A DNA stretch of 64,000 bases from Acidobacteriaceae bacterium (lineage in GTDB: Bacteria > Acidobacteriota > Terriglobia > Terriglobales > Acidobacteriaceae): contig JASHQE010000174.1 of the NCBI GenBank assembly GCA_030037705.1, positions 27,171-91,170 of the forward strand. Direction: 5' to 3'. Positions 8,261 to 18,235 of this stretch are shown here, one piece after another. Numbering within the stretch: the stretch's first letter is position 1; each line of letters starts with the position of its first letter. Position numbers and translations under genes: made by a program. The notes beneath the pieces were generated by a model that saw only the letters and a list, made by a program, of their open reading frames with translations, had not been told where the DNA came from and made no database searches.

Positions 8261-9952
8261 CTATTTGAGCAAAGCTATCTGTGCGCCCGATCTTGACTGC
8301 GGACCGCGAGGCCCGTAGTCAGTGTCCGCGAAAGCGTGTCCGCCACGAATCAGGTCGACCGGCGAGTCGTACTTATCAAGAATTGCCTCGACAAGGACCA
8401 GCCCGGAGTGCTGAGCATTCAGGACCTGCTGCAACTCTTTGCCAGTCCTCACAACATAGGTCTCAGGCTCCTTGTCCCGCGTGAAGACCTTCGGCAGTTC
8501 AGAATAACGCCAGTTTGCAACATCGTTATACTTTGCGTCCTTGCCAAGGATGGTCCGTTCGATCGTATATCCCAGATTGTTGATGACAAAAATGAAAGGC
8601 TTGAGATCGTGCCGCAACATGGTCGAAATCTCCTGCGCGGTCAATTGCAAAGAGCCTTCTCCGGTGAAGAGAATGTGCCGCCGCTTCGGCGACGCAATCA
8701 TTGCGCCAAGCAGCGCAGCGGTGGAGTATCCAATCGATCCCCACACCGCCTGCATAATGGTTTTGCAGTTATCTGGAAGCGCAAGCTGGCCAGCGCCGAT
8801 AATCGATGTGCCGTCTTCTGCAACGATGACGTCACCGGACCGGATGAATGTCTGCATCGCCTGCCAATAGGTATTCTGAGTCAGCAACTCGTCTGAAGGA
8901 ACATATGATGAGGCCTTCCCGACCTGCTTCGATCGACTCCTTTCAGCGGTCACTGGGGCTTGGGCAACCAGCAAGTTCAGGAGCTCGGCAAGATTTACTC
9001 CTTGAAAGTTTTCGTCCGCTGTGTCTGTGTAAGTCGAATTCAGGTGGATTGCGGAGACCGGCAGTCTGTCGGTAAAGAATCCGACGGTCGACTCGATGCG
9101 ACGATATCCAACCGTTATAAGGCAATCACTTCCTTCGATAACTTTTTGCGTGCCAGGGGAGCTCCCGGCACCGGCGTACGTGCCAATGAATCGAGGCGAG
9201 ACCTCGGAGAAAACTCCTTTAGAAGTGCACATGACGGCGGCCTGCATCTGAAATCTCTCGGCCAGTTCCGCTATCTGTGTAGCAACGTGGAAGCGGTCAG
9301 CATCTAGATCGAGCAGGAAGGCCGGGGACTTGGCCGCCTTTAATCTGGTCAAGATCGCTTCTGCGCATGACTCAAGGCGTGCCTTGTCGCTCGGAATCAT
9401 CTCAAGCGCGAGACGCTCTTCGGGTACATCGACCTCCAGATACGAAATATCTGATGGCAGTTCCATATAAACGGGAAGTTTGCGCCGCCAGGCCGTCAAA
9501 ATAAGCCGATCAATCTCCACGGATGCATTCTCAAGAGTGAGCTGAGCTTGCGCGGCGGTTACTTCGGCAAAGGCGCGGTAAAAGTTTCCCTTTTCGCGAT
9601 CGGCAAGCGTGTGGTGCATCAGGTCGCCACGCTGAACAGCCTTCAACGGGATGGAACCGCATACGCAGATGACAGGAACATGTTCACTGTAGGCTCCCGC
9701 AATCCCGTTGATCGCACTCAAAGCGCCCACTCCGTTCGTCACGATAAGGGCACCTATGCCATTCAGCCTCGCGTATCCATCCGCTGCATACGACGCATTG
9801 AGTTCGTTGCAGTTCCCAACCCATGTCGGCTCGCCTCGGTCCTCCAATTGCTGCATAAGCTCGAGGTTATAGTCCCCGGGAACGCCGAAGATGTGCCTAA
9901 CTCCAGCCTCACAAAGCCGGCGAAGTAAGAAGTCACCGATCGTCTGTTTCAT
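8261..9952 (-). CDS. Pyruvate/indolepyruvate decarboxylase (ThDP-dependent)
   Basis: A 563-residue cytosolic thiamine-diphosphate enzyme that decarboxylates a 2-oxo acid to the aldehyde without oxidation. The cofactor-activating Glu is at residue 50 (GNCNELNAS). The adjacent histidines at 113-114 (LMHHTLAD) sit where pyruvate decarboxylase has its catalytic His pair. The ThDP/Mg motif reads GEGSLQLTAQE...NNLGYTIE, with GEG in place of GDG. Length and motifs fit pyruvate decarboxylase and indole-3-pyruvate decarboxylase equally well. An AAGGAG site precedes the ATG. Because its neighbours handle acetolactate, lactate and aldehydes, I favour pyruvate to acetaldehyde as the physiological reaction. 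A copy of the shared 18-base motif lies about 400 bases upstream. Confidence 0.9.
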   Translation of the reverse strand: MKQTIGDFLLRRLCEAGVRHIFGVPGDYNLELMQQLEDRGEPTWVGNCNELNASYAADGYARLNGIGALIVTNGVGALSAINGIAGAYSEHVPVICVCGSIPLKAVQRGDLMHHTLADREKGNFYRAFAEVTAAQAQLTLENASVEIDRLILTAWRRKLPVYMELPSDISYLEVDVPEERLALEMIPSDKARLESCAEAILTRLKAAKSPAFLLDLDADRFHVATQIAELAERFQMQAAVMCTSKGVFSEVSPRFIGTYAGAGSSPGTQKVIEGSDCLITVGYRRIESTVGFFTDRLPVSAIHLNSTYTDTADENFQGVNLAELLNLLVAQAPVTAERSRSKQVGKASSYVPSDELLTQNTYWQAMQTFIRSGDVIVAEDGTSIIGAGQLALPDNCKTIMQAVWGSIGYSTAALLGAMIASPKRRHILFTGEGSLQLTAQEISTMLRHDLKPFIFVINNLGYTIERTILGKDAKYNDVANWRYSELPKVFTRDKEPETYVVRTGKELQQVLNAQHSGLVLVEAILDKYDSPVDLIRGGHAFADTDYGPRGPQSRSGAQIALLK

Positions 9953-10348
9953 TCAATGCTTCTCCTTGATACGAGCGTGCCCACATGGGCAAGTGCCCAC
10001 GGCATCATGGGCTGTGAACTTACAGGAAGAGTCAGGACCAATCTCGTCCATGTCCAGGCGCTCGATGTCCGAATTTTTGCCTGCACTGCCGGAAGTGACA
10101 CCGCCAGCGCAGTCTTGCACCAGCCTGTTCGGTTTTAACTTCAACTCAGGTCTTCCATTCGTACAAAAAGAGAAGGCTCGTCGGCGAGTCCCATCTCTCT
10201 CGTTGCGGCACGCAAATGCGTTTCCGAAACGAAGAGCTTTTCTTTAAGCCCTTCGTGCTGGTGGCCAAGAGCTGGCGATTAAGCAGTGTGGGCCGCACAA
10301 TCCACGCTTAGAACATTGTGATCGTAGCAATCAGCCGGTGGTCGCAAC
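9953..10348. other. Long non-coding stretch upstream of the decarboxylase
   Basis: No convincing gene is visible in about 400 bases between the decarboxylase start and the first regulatory motif. The open frames on both strands are short and look like non-coding sequence. A small RNA or long leader cannot be excluded. Confidence 0.4.
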
Positions 10349-10366
10349 ATTACATATTCCTACTAG
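10349..10366 (-). promoter_or_regulatory. Shared 18-base motif, copy 1
   Basis: Read on the minus strand this is CTAGTAGGAATATGTAAT. It matches the consensus NTANYAGRAAYATGTRAT and points toward the decarboxylase gene about 400 bases away. Confidence 0.6.
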
Positions 10367-10478
10367 CGCCTAAACAGGCAAATTCATTGCAGCCATTGGC
10401 AAGCAACCAGAGATCCCGTACCAGGATCGCCATAGAGATCAGATTTGATCTCGGATTATTGAGCGCACACAACTAAGG

Positions 10479-10496
10479 CTACATATATATGGAGTT
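10479..10496. promoter_or_regulatory. Shared 18-base motif, copy 2 (divergent variant)
   Basis: CTACATATATATGGAGTT is followed by GACGC, as in copy 3 at 18072. It is a weaker match, readable in either direction, and lies about 105 bases upstream of the sensor kinase start on the plus strand. Confidence 0.4.
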
Positions 10497-10599
10497 GACG
10501 CCGACTCAACGAAAGCATCTTCTACTGCATAAAGGGTTAATTTTGTAAATTTTGGCGAAGTCTGTTGGCAGACTATTTGCGATCTCAGCGACAAAGGAA

Positions 10600-12243
10600 A
10601 TGAACTCAGCACCTCGACCGCGTTCCTGTGCCCCATGCGCTGTAGCTCGCTGGATGTCGCGAGTTGGCTGTGTCGTTTTCGTTGCACTACTGTCCTGCAT
10701 CCCGTCTGCGTGTCGGGACCAATCCGGCCCATTCATCAAGTTCACTCGAGTTCCACGCTCATCCGAAGGCGATCCGATCCGATTGGATACTATCGAAGGT
10801 CGAGTGATTGGAGCTCGTCCAGGTCAACGCATTGTATTATTCGCGTTTTCGGGCATTTGGTGGGTACAACCGTTCGTCAATCAGCCTTTCACCAGGGTCC
10901 AACCGGATTCGACGTGGAGTAATTCGACACATTTCGGAACAAAGTATGCCGCGCTTCTCGTGGAGGGGAATTACCAGCCTCCCGCCAACATTAACGCTCT
11001 GCCGCCAGCTGGTAACGGCGTCGTTGCGGTCGCGGTTGTCAATGGGAGCCCCGAGTTCTGGCAGACTTGGTGGTTCTTACTCCTGGCTACGCTGGCCGCG
11101 GCAGGGATGGTCGCCGCTTACTTTTTCCAACGCATGGTGCTGTTGGGAAGCGAGGAAAAGAGGTTTCGGGAGGCGATCGAAACGATGCCGGCGATGGCGT
11201 TTAGTGCCCGATCTGACGGCCACTGGACCTTCGTCAATCGAGGTTGGGTTGAATTTACGGGACTGAATGTCGCTCAGTCGGCAGGAGTAGGTTGGCAGAC
11301 CGCGGTTCATCCGGATGATCTCAGTCACCTTCTCAACAAATGGCTTCGGTCACTCGCTTCGGGGGAACCCCTCGAGCACGAGCTACGCATCCGACGCGTG
11401 GTGGATGGAGCACATCACTGGTTCCTGATGCGCTCTCAGGCTCTACGGGACATGCATGGGAAAATTCTGCGGTGGTACGGCGCGGCTACGGACATTGAAG
11501 ACCGCAAACGGGCCGAACAACTTCAGGCAGCTCTGGCCCATGCAAACCGGGTCAACACGATGGGAGAATTGGTCGCTTCGATCTCGCACGAACTTGCACA
11601 GCCGCTCATGGCCTCAACCATGAACGCAAAGGCGTCTTTGCGATGGCTTCAGCACGAACCACCCGACCTGGCGAAAGCTCGCGAAGGAACAAAAAAAATC
11701 ATCGAAGCGGGCACTCTTGCCTCGGAAATCATTGATCGGCTGAGATCGTTATACAAGAAGGCTCCCCCCAAGCGAGAGTTGGTCGTGATTAATGAGGTCG
11801 TCGTCGAAATGACAGGGATGCTCAAAAGCGAAGCCAGAAGGCATGGAGTATCGATCCGCATCGATCTCAAGGACGATCTTCCCATGACGGTGGCAGATCG
11901 AGTGCAGCTCCAGCAGGTCCTCATGAACCTGATGCTGAATGGCATCGAAGTGATGAATGAGACAGGCGGCGTGCTTACGGTCAAATCGCAATCAAACGCA
12001 CTCGGCGGGTTCGAGGTCACTATAAACGACACAGGTCCCGGCCTGCCTCCTGGTAAGGCCGACCAGTTATTTGAAGCATTCTTTACAACGAAGCCGCAGG
12101 GCAGCGGCATGGGCCTGTCAATCAGCAAATCGATTATCGAAGCGCACGGTGGCCATATATGGGCAACGAACAACGAGGGCCGTGGAGCGACATTTCACTT
12201 CACGATGCCACCGGCGGTCGAAGACCAGAGCGCTACCAAGTAA
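10600..12243 (+). CDS. Membrane-bound PAS sensor histidine kinase
   Basis: A sensor kinase of about 547 residues. It has an N-terminal signal or lipoprotein-like segment (VALLSCIPSAC) and an extracytoplasmic beta-type region of about 120 residues. One membrane helix (WWFLLLATLAAAGMVAAYFF), a PAS domain with PAC, HisKA (SISHELAQPLMAS) and HATPase_c (DTGPGLP, GSGMGLSISKSI) follow. The HELxQPL-type H-box groups it with FixL/DctB-like kinases. The ATG at 10600 was chosen with an AAAGGA stretch just upstream; a TTG at 10552 and an ATG at 10654 are alternatives. It lacks a receiver. The kinase core closely resembles the other two kinases downstream, so all three may feed the FixJ-type regulator at 18666-19304. 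Confidence 0.88.
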   Translation: MNSAPRPRSCAPCAVARWMSRVGCVVFVALLSCIPSACRDQSGPFIKFTRVPRSSEGDPIRLDTIEGRVIGARPGQRIVLFAFSGIWWVQPFVNQPFTRVQPDSTWSNSTHFGTKYAALLVEGNYQPPANINALPPAGNGVVAVAVVNGSPEFWQTWWFLLLATLAAAGMVAAYFFQRMVLLGSEEKRFREAIETMPAMAFSARSDGHWTFVNRGWVEFTGLNVAQSAGVGWQTAVHPDDLSHLLNKWLRSLASGEPLEHELRIRRVVDGAHHWFLMRSQALRDMHGKILRWYGAATDIEDRKRAEQLQAALAHANRVNTMGELVASISHELAQPLMASTMNAKASLRWLQHEPPDLAKAREGTKKIIEAGTLASEIIDRLRSLYKKAPPKRELVVINEVVVEMTGMLKSEARRHGVSIRIDLKDDLPMTVADRVQLQQVLMNLMLNGIEVMNETGGVLTVKSQSNALGGFEVTINDTGPGLPPGKADQLFEAFFTTKPQGSGMGLSISKSIIEAHGGHIWATNNEGRGATFHFTMPPAVEDQSATK

Positions 12244-12335
12244 TTTATATGTGCTTAGGGCAGTCGGCGCTCGCACTCGTAAGACCGAATTGGCGGCAAG
12301 TGTCGAAGCTGCGACATGGGTCCGCCTCTGGACTT

Positions 12336-13892
12336 CTAGGCGCGATACCCTGGATCTTCGGTGGGATTTTTATTCACTGGGTCCAGCGGTAAGGCTACAT
12401 TGAACCTCGCGCCACCATCTGGGCTATTCTCCGCCCAAAGCCGCCCGCCATGAGCCTCTATGATAGATCGTGAAACTGCCAATCCGATCCCCATGCCCTT
12501 GTCCTTAGTCGTGACAAAAGCATCGAAAATTCTTTCTGCGTCGACGACCCCTGGTCCGTTATCAATGACTTGAACTATGATTTCGTCCCGGTCCTTCTTT
12601 GCTGTGAGCCTGACTACCGGGACAGCCTGGTTTCCCTCCAGTGCCTCGATCGCGTTCGAAAGCAAATTGATGAAAACCTGCTGGACCTGAGTGCGATCAA
12701 CTGAGATTGAAGGGAGAGGTTCATCAATCTGCCACTCAATTGCTACTTCACGTTTCTTGGGGTCCTCTTGCACAAATCGAATCGCCTCCATCAGCATGTC
12801 TGGTATATCTACTTCCTTCTTAACGAAGGGCTCTCGTTTAAAGAGTGCTCGAATGTGCTGCATCGTCTCGTCCGCTGCACGAGCATCTCGCAGGATCCTT
12901 TCAATCGATGTATTCACTTCTTTTATGTTTGGCGAAGAAGCAGCCAACCATCGCTTTGCAGCCTGAGCACTTGCAAAGATCGACATAAGCGGCTGGTTGA
13001 GCTCGTGAGCGATTGAGGCCGAAAGCTCCGCAACAGTTGCGATTCTCGATGCTCTAGTAAGCTTGATGTGCGTTTCACGAAGATGATCTTCCGCTCGCTT
13101 TTGCTCATCGATGTCAATCGAAAGCCCATACCACTGGATGATCTTGCCTTCAGGATCACGCAGAGGTTCGCCTCGTGCATGATGCCAACGATATTCGCCG
13201 TCTCTCCGTCGCAGGCGATGTATTACGCTGTATGACGCCCCAGTCTGTATTGCCTGAAAAAATGTCTTTGCGGTGTCCTCAACATCATCGGGATGAATAA
13301 ATCTTTTCCAGCCCAGATTCAGGAAATCCTTAAGAGACAGGCCGCTATATTCACGGACGCTTTGACTAATTTGGGTGACTTCTCCAGACGGCGAGGCAGC
13401 CCAAAGCATGGAGGGAATTGTATCTATTATGCCAAGCAACTCATGCTCACTTCTTTGCAATCGCTGGGCGCTTCTGCGCAGCTCGTCTTCGCTCCGCCTT
13501 TGGTCCTCTATGTCTATGCTCGATCCGTGCCACTTGACGATTTTTCCCTCGCTATCGCGCAGCGGCACCTTTTGGTGGAGCATCCAGCGATACTGCCCAT
13601 CCGCGCGCCGTACTCGCGATGTTTCCTGAAAGGCCACTCCTTTGGCAAAGGATTCCCGCATCCTTTGCGCGAAGGATTCAACGTCTTCAGGGTGAATGCA
13701 GGATGTCCAGCCCCAACCCAACAACTTCTCCAACGGTTCACCTGAGAAGTCGAGCCAGGTCTGATTGAAGAAATCCAAGTAACCATCCGGCCGCGCTGTA
13801 TGGAGCAATGCTGGTGAACAGTCGACAATCTGGCGAAGCGTCAAAGTCTCATCGTCAACCGGAGTGCGCTGATTTTCTATCATGATGGACAT
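12336..13892 (-). CDS. Soluble multi-PAS sensor histidine kinase
   Basis: A 518-residue kinase without signal peptide or membrane helix, so a cytosolic sensor. Two clear PAS/PAC units occupy roughly residues 20-135 (PDGYLDFFNQTWLDFSG, ending KWHGSSIDIEDQ) and 150-270 (SPSGEVTQISQSVREYSG, ending QWYGLSIDIDEQ). HisKA (SIAHELNQPLMSIFASAQAAKRWL) and HATPase_c (VIDNGPGV, KGMGIGLAVSRSI) follow. The PAS pockets could bind a small ligand. I see no obvious FixL-type heme signature, but cannot exclude heme or flavin by eye. It converges with the upstream kinase gene and lies downstream of the propeller kinase on the same strand. Confidence 0.9.
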   Translation of the reverse strand: MSIMIENQRTPVDDETLTLRQIVDCSPALLHTARPDGYLDFFNQTWLDFSGEPLEKLLGWGWTSCIHPEDVESFAQRMRESFAKGVAFQETSRVRRADGQYRWMLHQKVPLRDSEGKIVKWHGSSIDIEDQRRSEDELRRSAQRLQRSEHELLGIIDTIPSMLWAASPSGEVTQISQSVREYSGLSLKDFLNLGWKRFIHPDDVEDTAKTFFQAIQTGASYSVIHRLRRRDGEYRWHHARGEPLRDPEGKIIQWYGLSIDIDEQKRAEDHLRETHIKLTRASRIATVAELSASIAHELNQPLMSIFASAQAAKRWLAASSPNIKEVNTSIERILRDARAADETMQHIRALFKREPFVKKEVDIPDMLMEAIRFVQEDPKKREVAIEWQIDEPLPSISVDRTQVQQVFINLLSNAIEALEGNQAVPVVRLTAKKDRDEIIVQVIDNGPGVVDAERIFDAFVTTKDKGMGIGLAVSRSIIEAHGGRLWAENSPDGGARFNVALPLDPVNKNPTEDPGYRA

Positions 13893-14098
13893 CGTACAAC
13901 GCTCAGGAGGCAGACGGATTTTAATCTGGCTCTGATCACCGAGGACAAAGACCTCTCAACGTCAAACAAAGAGAGATTGCAAAGCAGCACTCAACTCGAC
14001 AGCCGATGAATGGGTTCCTGTGTCTGGATGCCTTCACAAATGCGCCTGAACTGAAGTGGCCGCTTGGGTTTTCATGGTTCACCTCTTCAGCAGAGTAC

Positions 14099-17000
14099 TC
14101 ATGTGCTCGACTCGATGTCCGTTTTTAACGTAAAGTGAAAGGTTGCGCCTGCAATGGGATTCGCTGAGGCCCACAAGCGACCGCCATGCGCCTCGACGAT
14201 CGAACGGCTGATCGCCAATCCCATACCAGTGCCCTCAGGTTTGGTGGTGTAAAACGCTCTAAAGATCCTGCCAATGTCCTCTGCAGGTAGTCCGATTCCG
14301 GTATCGCTTACCGAGAATACAAGCTCTCCATTTTCGGTCTGCGATCGAATCGTCAGCTCGCCTGGTTGGCTTATACCTTTCATTGCTTCGATGCCATTCA
14401 GCATCAGATTCATGAATACCTGCTGCAATTGCACCCGATCGGCCATCACGCGGGGGAGATCGCCAGAGGTTTGAGTGCTAATGGAAATCGAATGCTGACT
14501 CGCTGCCTTACGTAGCAAGACGATCATTTCTTGTATCACCTCGTTAACGTCTACTTCCGTCCGATGGGGCAGGCCCTTGTGGAACAAAGCGCGGATGCGG
14601 CTGATGATATTGTCGGTGCTCTTTAGGTTTTCGATGACCTTCGATGCAGCCTCGCGAGCCTGTTCGTGGTCGGGCTGAGCGCGCGAGAGCCACCGGCAGC
14701 ACGAGAGTGCGTAATTGGCGGCTGCGGTGATCGGTTGTCTGATTTCGTGAGCTAAGGACGCAGTGAGCTCCCCCATTGTGGTCACCCGGTTTATGTGAGC
14801 GAGTTCGGCCTGAAGCTGCCGAATCCGCTCACGTTCTTCTTCCGAGCGTTTTCGATCTTCAATGTCGGTAAGAGTTCCATACCACTTAAGGACATTGCCG
14901 CGACTATCGCGCAACGGCACGCAGCGGGCCAGAAACCACCGATATTGGTTATTCGCATTGCGATGCCGTTCCTCATTCTCGAAGGGTGCGCCGGTTTTCA
15001 GGGATGCGTGCCACTTGCGCGCATGCTGGTCCCGATCTTCGGGATAGAGAGAGGATTCCCAGCCAGAGCTAAGGTTGATTTTCTCCTCCAGCCCTGTGTA
15101 GTCGAGCCAGGGACGATTTACAAATTCGGTGGTCCCATCGGGTCGCGCGGAAAACGCCATCGCCGGAATAGTTTCCACTACGTTCCGCAGGTGCCTTTCC
15201 TCCTCTCGAAGTTGCCGGATGCGCAGTTGATAGATTCCTGCAAGCAGAGCCATAATCAAAAGGACAAAGAGCGAACGAAACCACCAAGTGCTCCACCACG
15301 GCGGCAGGATCTGGATGCGGAGCGAGATCCCTGGCTCGCTCCAATGTCCGTGACTTGTAGTGGCCTCCACGCGAAACATATAGGTGCCGTAAGGCAGTGC
15401 GGTGTAGGCCGCCATTCGCTGATTGCTGTCGACTTCATTCCACTTGCTTTCCAAATTTTCTAGCCTGTATCGGTAACGCTCAGTTTCAGCATTCAAATAG
15501 CTCAGCGCGGAAAACTCGATGGCAAAGGCATTTTGCGCGTGCGAGAGCGTGACTTTGTCTGTATGACCAATTGACCTTGTTAGAAGCGAGTGCTTCCCTA
15601 ACGTAACGGAGTCGCCGAACAACTTGAAATCTGTCAAAACAAGCGGAGGCACGAAGGTATCGTCTGTGATCCGATCAGGAAAAAAAGCAACGGCTCCGCT
15701 AAAACCACCAAAAAACATCTCTCCAGTGCTGCTTTTATAGCAGGCGCCCCAGCCGGTCAGGTCGTCACCGGGCAGTCCGTCTGCAACGGTGTAATTCCTG
15801 AAGCTTTCGGTTCTTGGATCGAAGTTCGATATCCCTTTGTTGGTGCTCATCCACAGCGAGCCTTTTCGGTCTTCGAGCACGCAACTCACAACATTTCCAC
15901 TCATCCCTTGCTGCTCGCCATAAACGGAGAAACTGCTGGTTCGACGATCAAGCTTGTCCAAACCATTTTGCGTTCCAGCCCAAACCGTTCCCGCGTGGTC
16001 GATGTAGACGGAATTTACGCGGTTATCGCTGAGACTGTGCGGGTCGTCAGGTCGATGACTGTAGATGGTAAAGCGGCTCGTCAGGGGATCAAATCGATGG
16101 AGTCCAATTTCGCTGCCGAGCCATAAGTTGCCGTCCTTATCTCGGACGATAGCATGGTAGTTGAGGCCTCCGCCGTTGCTTTCCGGTTTGAATCTGGTGA
16201 AACTCTGGGTCACTGGGTTGAAATGGCAAAGCCCCTCCCATGTTGCGCCCCAGAGCGTTCCGTCCTTGTCCAAAAGCAAGCTTTCAACGATGCTCTGGAT
16301 GCATGCGTAAGCGGCGCCTGCGGGATACGGGTACTCCTTCACATTGCCAGTATTTCGCTCGTACCGTTTGATTCCCCTGTCCGTGCCGAGCCAAAGGATA
16401 TCGGGCTCTTGCTCGACGATCGAAAGTACTGTGGATCCAGTGTGGGCGATGGATTTAATCCTGGAGTATTTTCCCGTAGATCGATTGATGAGAGTCACAC
16501 CGTGATCTGAGCCGACCCACAAGAGGGCGTTACGATCCTCATACAAGGCACTCACCAGCGAGGCGTCAAGACTGTTGGGATTACCAGACTCGTGTGTGAA
16601 TTTTTCGAAGAAAGGCCGTTTTGTTGTAAAAAAATTCGGCTCAGCCTGGTGCAATCCAACCCAGATCGTTCCTGCGCGGTCTTCGAATAAAGTTGTGACG
16701 CGATTATCGGCCAGGCTGTCACTGTCGCCAAGACGGTTGCCGTAACTGACAAACCTTCGATGTTCACGGTCAAACTCCAGCAGCCCATTGTCAGAACTGC
16801 CAAACCACATATTGCCGTTCCGGTCTTCCAACATTGCGTAGATGCGGTTCCGCGTCATATCCCCGTGCGGGTTGGGACCAAATTGAAAACGAGTAATCTG
16901 GCCGGATGTGCGATCAAGTATCCCAGGCACTCCATAGTCTCCGTAGAAAATCCAAAACACGCCGAAGCGGTCCTCATGGAAATAGTTGCCGAAGCCGGAA

Positions 17001-17827
17001 TGCGGAGTTGAAATATGTCGTATTACTTTGCCAGTTCCCCGGTCGAATTCATCGAGCGTTTGGGAAGTAGCGACCCAGAACCTGCCTTCGCGATCTTCGC
17101 CGGTCGACGAAACGTCGCTGTCTCCGATCGTCGTAGAGTCTTGGGGATCGTGAACGAATCGGGCGAATTGTTTTGTTGCGGCGTCAAGCCGAAAGAGTCC
17201 CACGTTGGTGGAGAGCCACAGAAAGCCTGAACTGTCTTGGCTGATGTGGCTTATGGTTGTGGTGACACCGTTTCTGTCCGGCTCGCCAAGCGAATAGTGT
17301 GTAAACGATTCTGTCACGGGGTCCAGGCGATCTAGAAATTGGTCGGACGCAACCCAAATATTTCCCGAGCGGTCCTTGAATAAAGCGTGAATGTATACCC
17401 CGCTGAGACTGTCTGGACGCTGCGGGTCGTGCCGGAAGACCTTACACTTGTAGCCATCAAATCGGTTCAATCCGTTCTGCGTGCCAAACCAGATGAACCC
17501 GTCGTTGTCCTGCACAATGTCGGAGACTCGCGTCTGGGAGAGCCCCGCATCTGCAGGAAGTCTGTGGAACTCTATGCCCCTCCCTTCGATTATTGGAAGT
17601 GTCAGCGCGTTGCCCGAATGAGATTCACTTGCGACCAACGGACCCACGAGTAATGAACAGCACAACAAAACGGTCCCGCAATAGACAGCAAAGTCGCGGA
17701 GGTGGAGCAGTTGCAAAGTTGTCCGCTGAATCTCGGATTTCAAAGCTCCGTCACCCCTATGCGCTCGAACGTCAATACATTCCAGCTTAGACAGCTTGAT
17801 CACCAGGTGCGAAGAAAAAAAATCCAT
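14099..17827 (-). CDS. Double-propeller hybrid-type sensor kinase (no receiver)
   Basis: A 1242-residue sensor. After a signal/membrane segment near residue 50, about 14 two-component-regulator propeller repeats (recurring D-G-x-x-W-x-G-T-x-x-G-L-x-R-x-D) are visible, enough for two seven-bladed propellers. A Y_Y_Y domain (YRYRLENLESKWNEV to WSEPGISLRIQILPP), a membrane helix, a PAS/PAC domain, HisKA (SLAHEIRQPITAAANY) and HATPase_c (SDTGIGLP, GTGMGLAISRSI) follow. In Bacteroides-type hybrid sensors this ectodomain binds glycan fragments. Here the kinase has no fused receiver or DNA-binding domain and must signal in trans. A copy of the shared motif lies about 245 bases upstream. The PAS-kinase half is closely similar to the 10.6-12.2 kb kinase. 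Confidence 0.92.
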   Translation of the reverse strand: MDFFSSHLVIKLSKLECIDVRAHRGDGALKSEIQRTTLQLLHLRDFAVYCGTVLLCCSLLVGPLVASESHSGNALTLPIIEGRGIEFHRLPADAGLSQTRVSDIVQDNDGFIWFGTQNGLNRFDGYKCKVFRHDPQRPDSLSGVYIHALFKDRSGNIWVASDQFLDRLDPVTESFTHYSLGEPDRNGVTTTISHISQDSSGFLWLSTNVGLFRLDAATKQFARFVHDPQDSTTIGDSDVSSTGEDREGRFWVATSQTLDEFDRGTGKVIRHISTPHSGFGNYFHEDRFGVFWIFYGDYGVPGILDRTSGQITRFQFGPNPHGDMTRNRIYAMLEDRNGNMWFGSSDNGLLEFDREHRRFVSYGNRLGDSDSLADNRVTTLFEDRAGTIWVGLHQAEPNFFTTKRPFFEKFTHESGNPNSLDASLVSALYEDRNALLWVGSDHGVTLINRSTGKYSRIKSIAHTGSTVLSIVEQEPDILWLGTDRGIKRYERNTGNVKEYPYPAGAAYACIQSIVESLLLDKDGTLWGATWEGLCHFNPVTQSFTRFKPESNGGGLNYHAIVRDKDGNLWLGSEIGLHRFDPLTSRFTIYSHRPDDPHSLSDNRVNSVYIDHAGTVWAGTQNGLDKLDRRTSSFSVYGEQQGMSGNVVSCVLEDRKGSLWMSTNKGISNFDPRTESFRNYTVADGLPGDDLTGWGACYKSSTGEMFFGGFSGAVAFFPDRITDDTFVPPLVLTDFKLFGDSVTLGKHSLLTRSIGHTDKVTLSHAQNAFAIEFSALSYLNAETERYRYRLENLESKWNEVDSNQRMAAYTALPYGTYMFRVEATTSHGHWSEPGISLRIQILPPWWSTWWFRSLFVLLIMALLAGIYQLRIRQLREEERHLRNVVETIPAMAFSARPDGTTEFVNRPWLDYTGLEEKINLSSGWESSLYPEDRDQHARKWHASLKTGAPFENEERHRNANNQYRWFLARCVPLRDSRGNVLKWYGTLTDIEDRKRSEEERERIRQLQAELAHINRVTTMGELTASLAHEIRQPITAAANYALSCCRWLSRAQPDHEQAREAASKVIENLKSTDNIISRIRALFHKGLPHRTEVDVNEVIQEMIVLLRKAASQHSISISTQTSGDLPRVMADRVQLQQVFMNLMLNGIEAMKGISQPGELTIRSQTENGELVFSVSDTGIGLPAEDIGRIFRAFYTTKPEGTGMGLAISRSIVEAHGGRLWASANPIAGATFHFTLKTDIESST

Positions 17828-18071
17828 CGCACCCGGGGACGGTAAGGTGGATTAAGGCGTTTAGCCCAGCTTGATCTACCGAGCCGTCTTCAGGTGTATC
17901 CGCAGCCTCGGACCGGGCAGCAAAGCGGGTCACACGCCGGACATACCGTATCCACTCTGAACATGTATGCAAAAGCGTTCAGAGATGTTTGCAAGGGAGA
18001 AATATGATCCCGCTCGGCAGGATTATTTTTGAGCTTAACCTCAGGACAACTTCCCAGGTCTTCTTGTGAAC

Positions 18072-18089
18072 CCTACATATTTATGTAAT
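18072..18089 (-). promoter_or_regulatory. Shared 18-base motif, copy 3
   Basis: CCTACATATTTATGTAAT on the plus strand; on the minus strand it reads ATTACATAAATATGTAGG. The site is partly palindromic and sits in a 400-base gap upstream of the propeller kinase. Its right flank (TTGACGC) matches copy 2 and resembles the flank of the 48265 copy. Confidence 0.5.
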
Positions 18090-18235
18090 TGACGCGACTG
18101 CGCGAATTGTGAGCACGCATTCCCATTCTTCGGCGTACTCTTGCTTAAAAAAATGAAAGGCCTCGCGATACTACACTTAGCGTCGATGGAGATTGTTGTC
18201 GAAGTGAATGCCGGCCGCGATAAGCGCCTCGCTGC

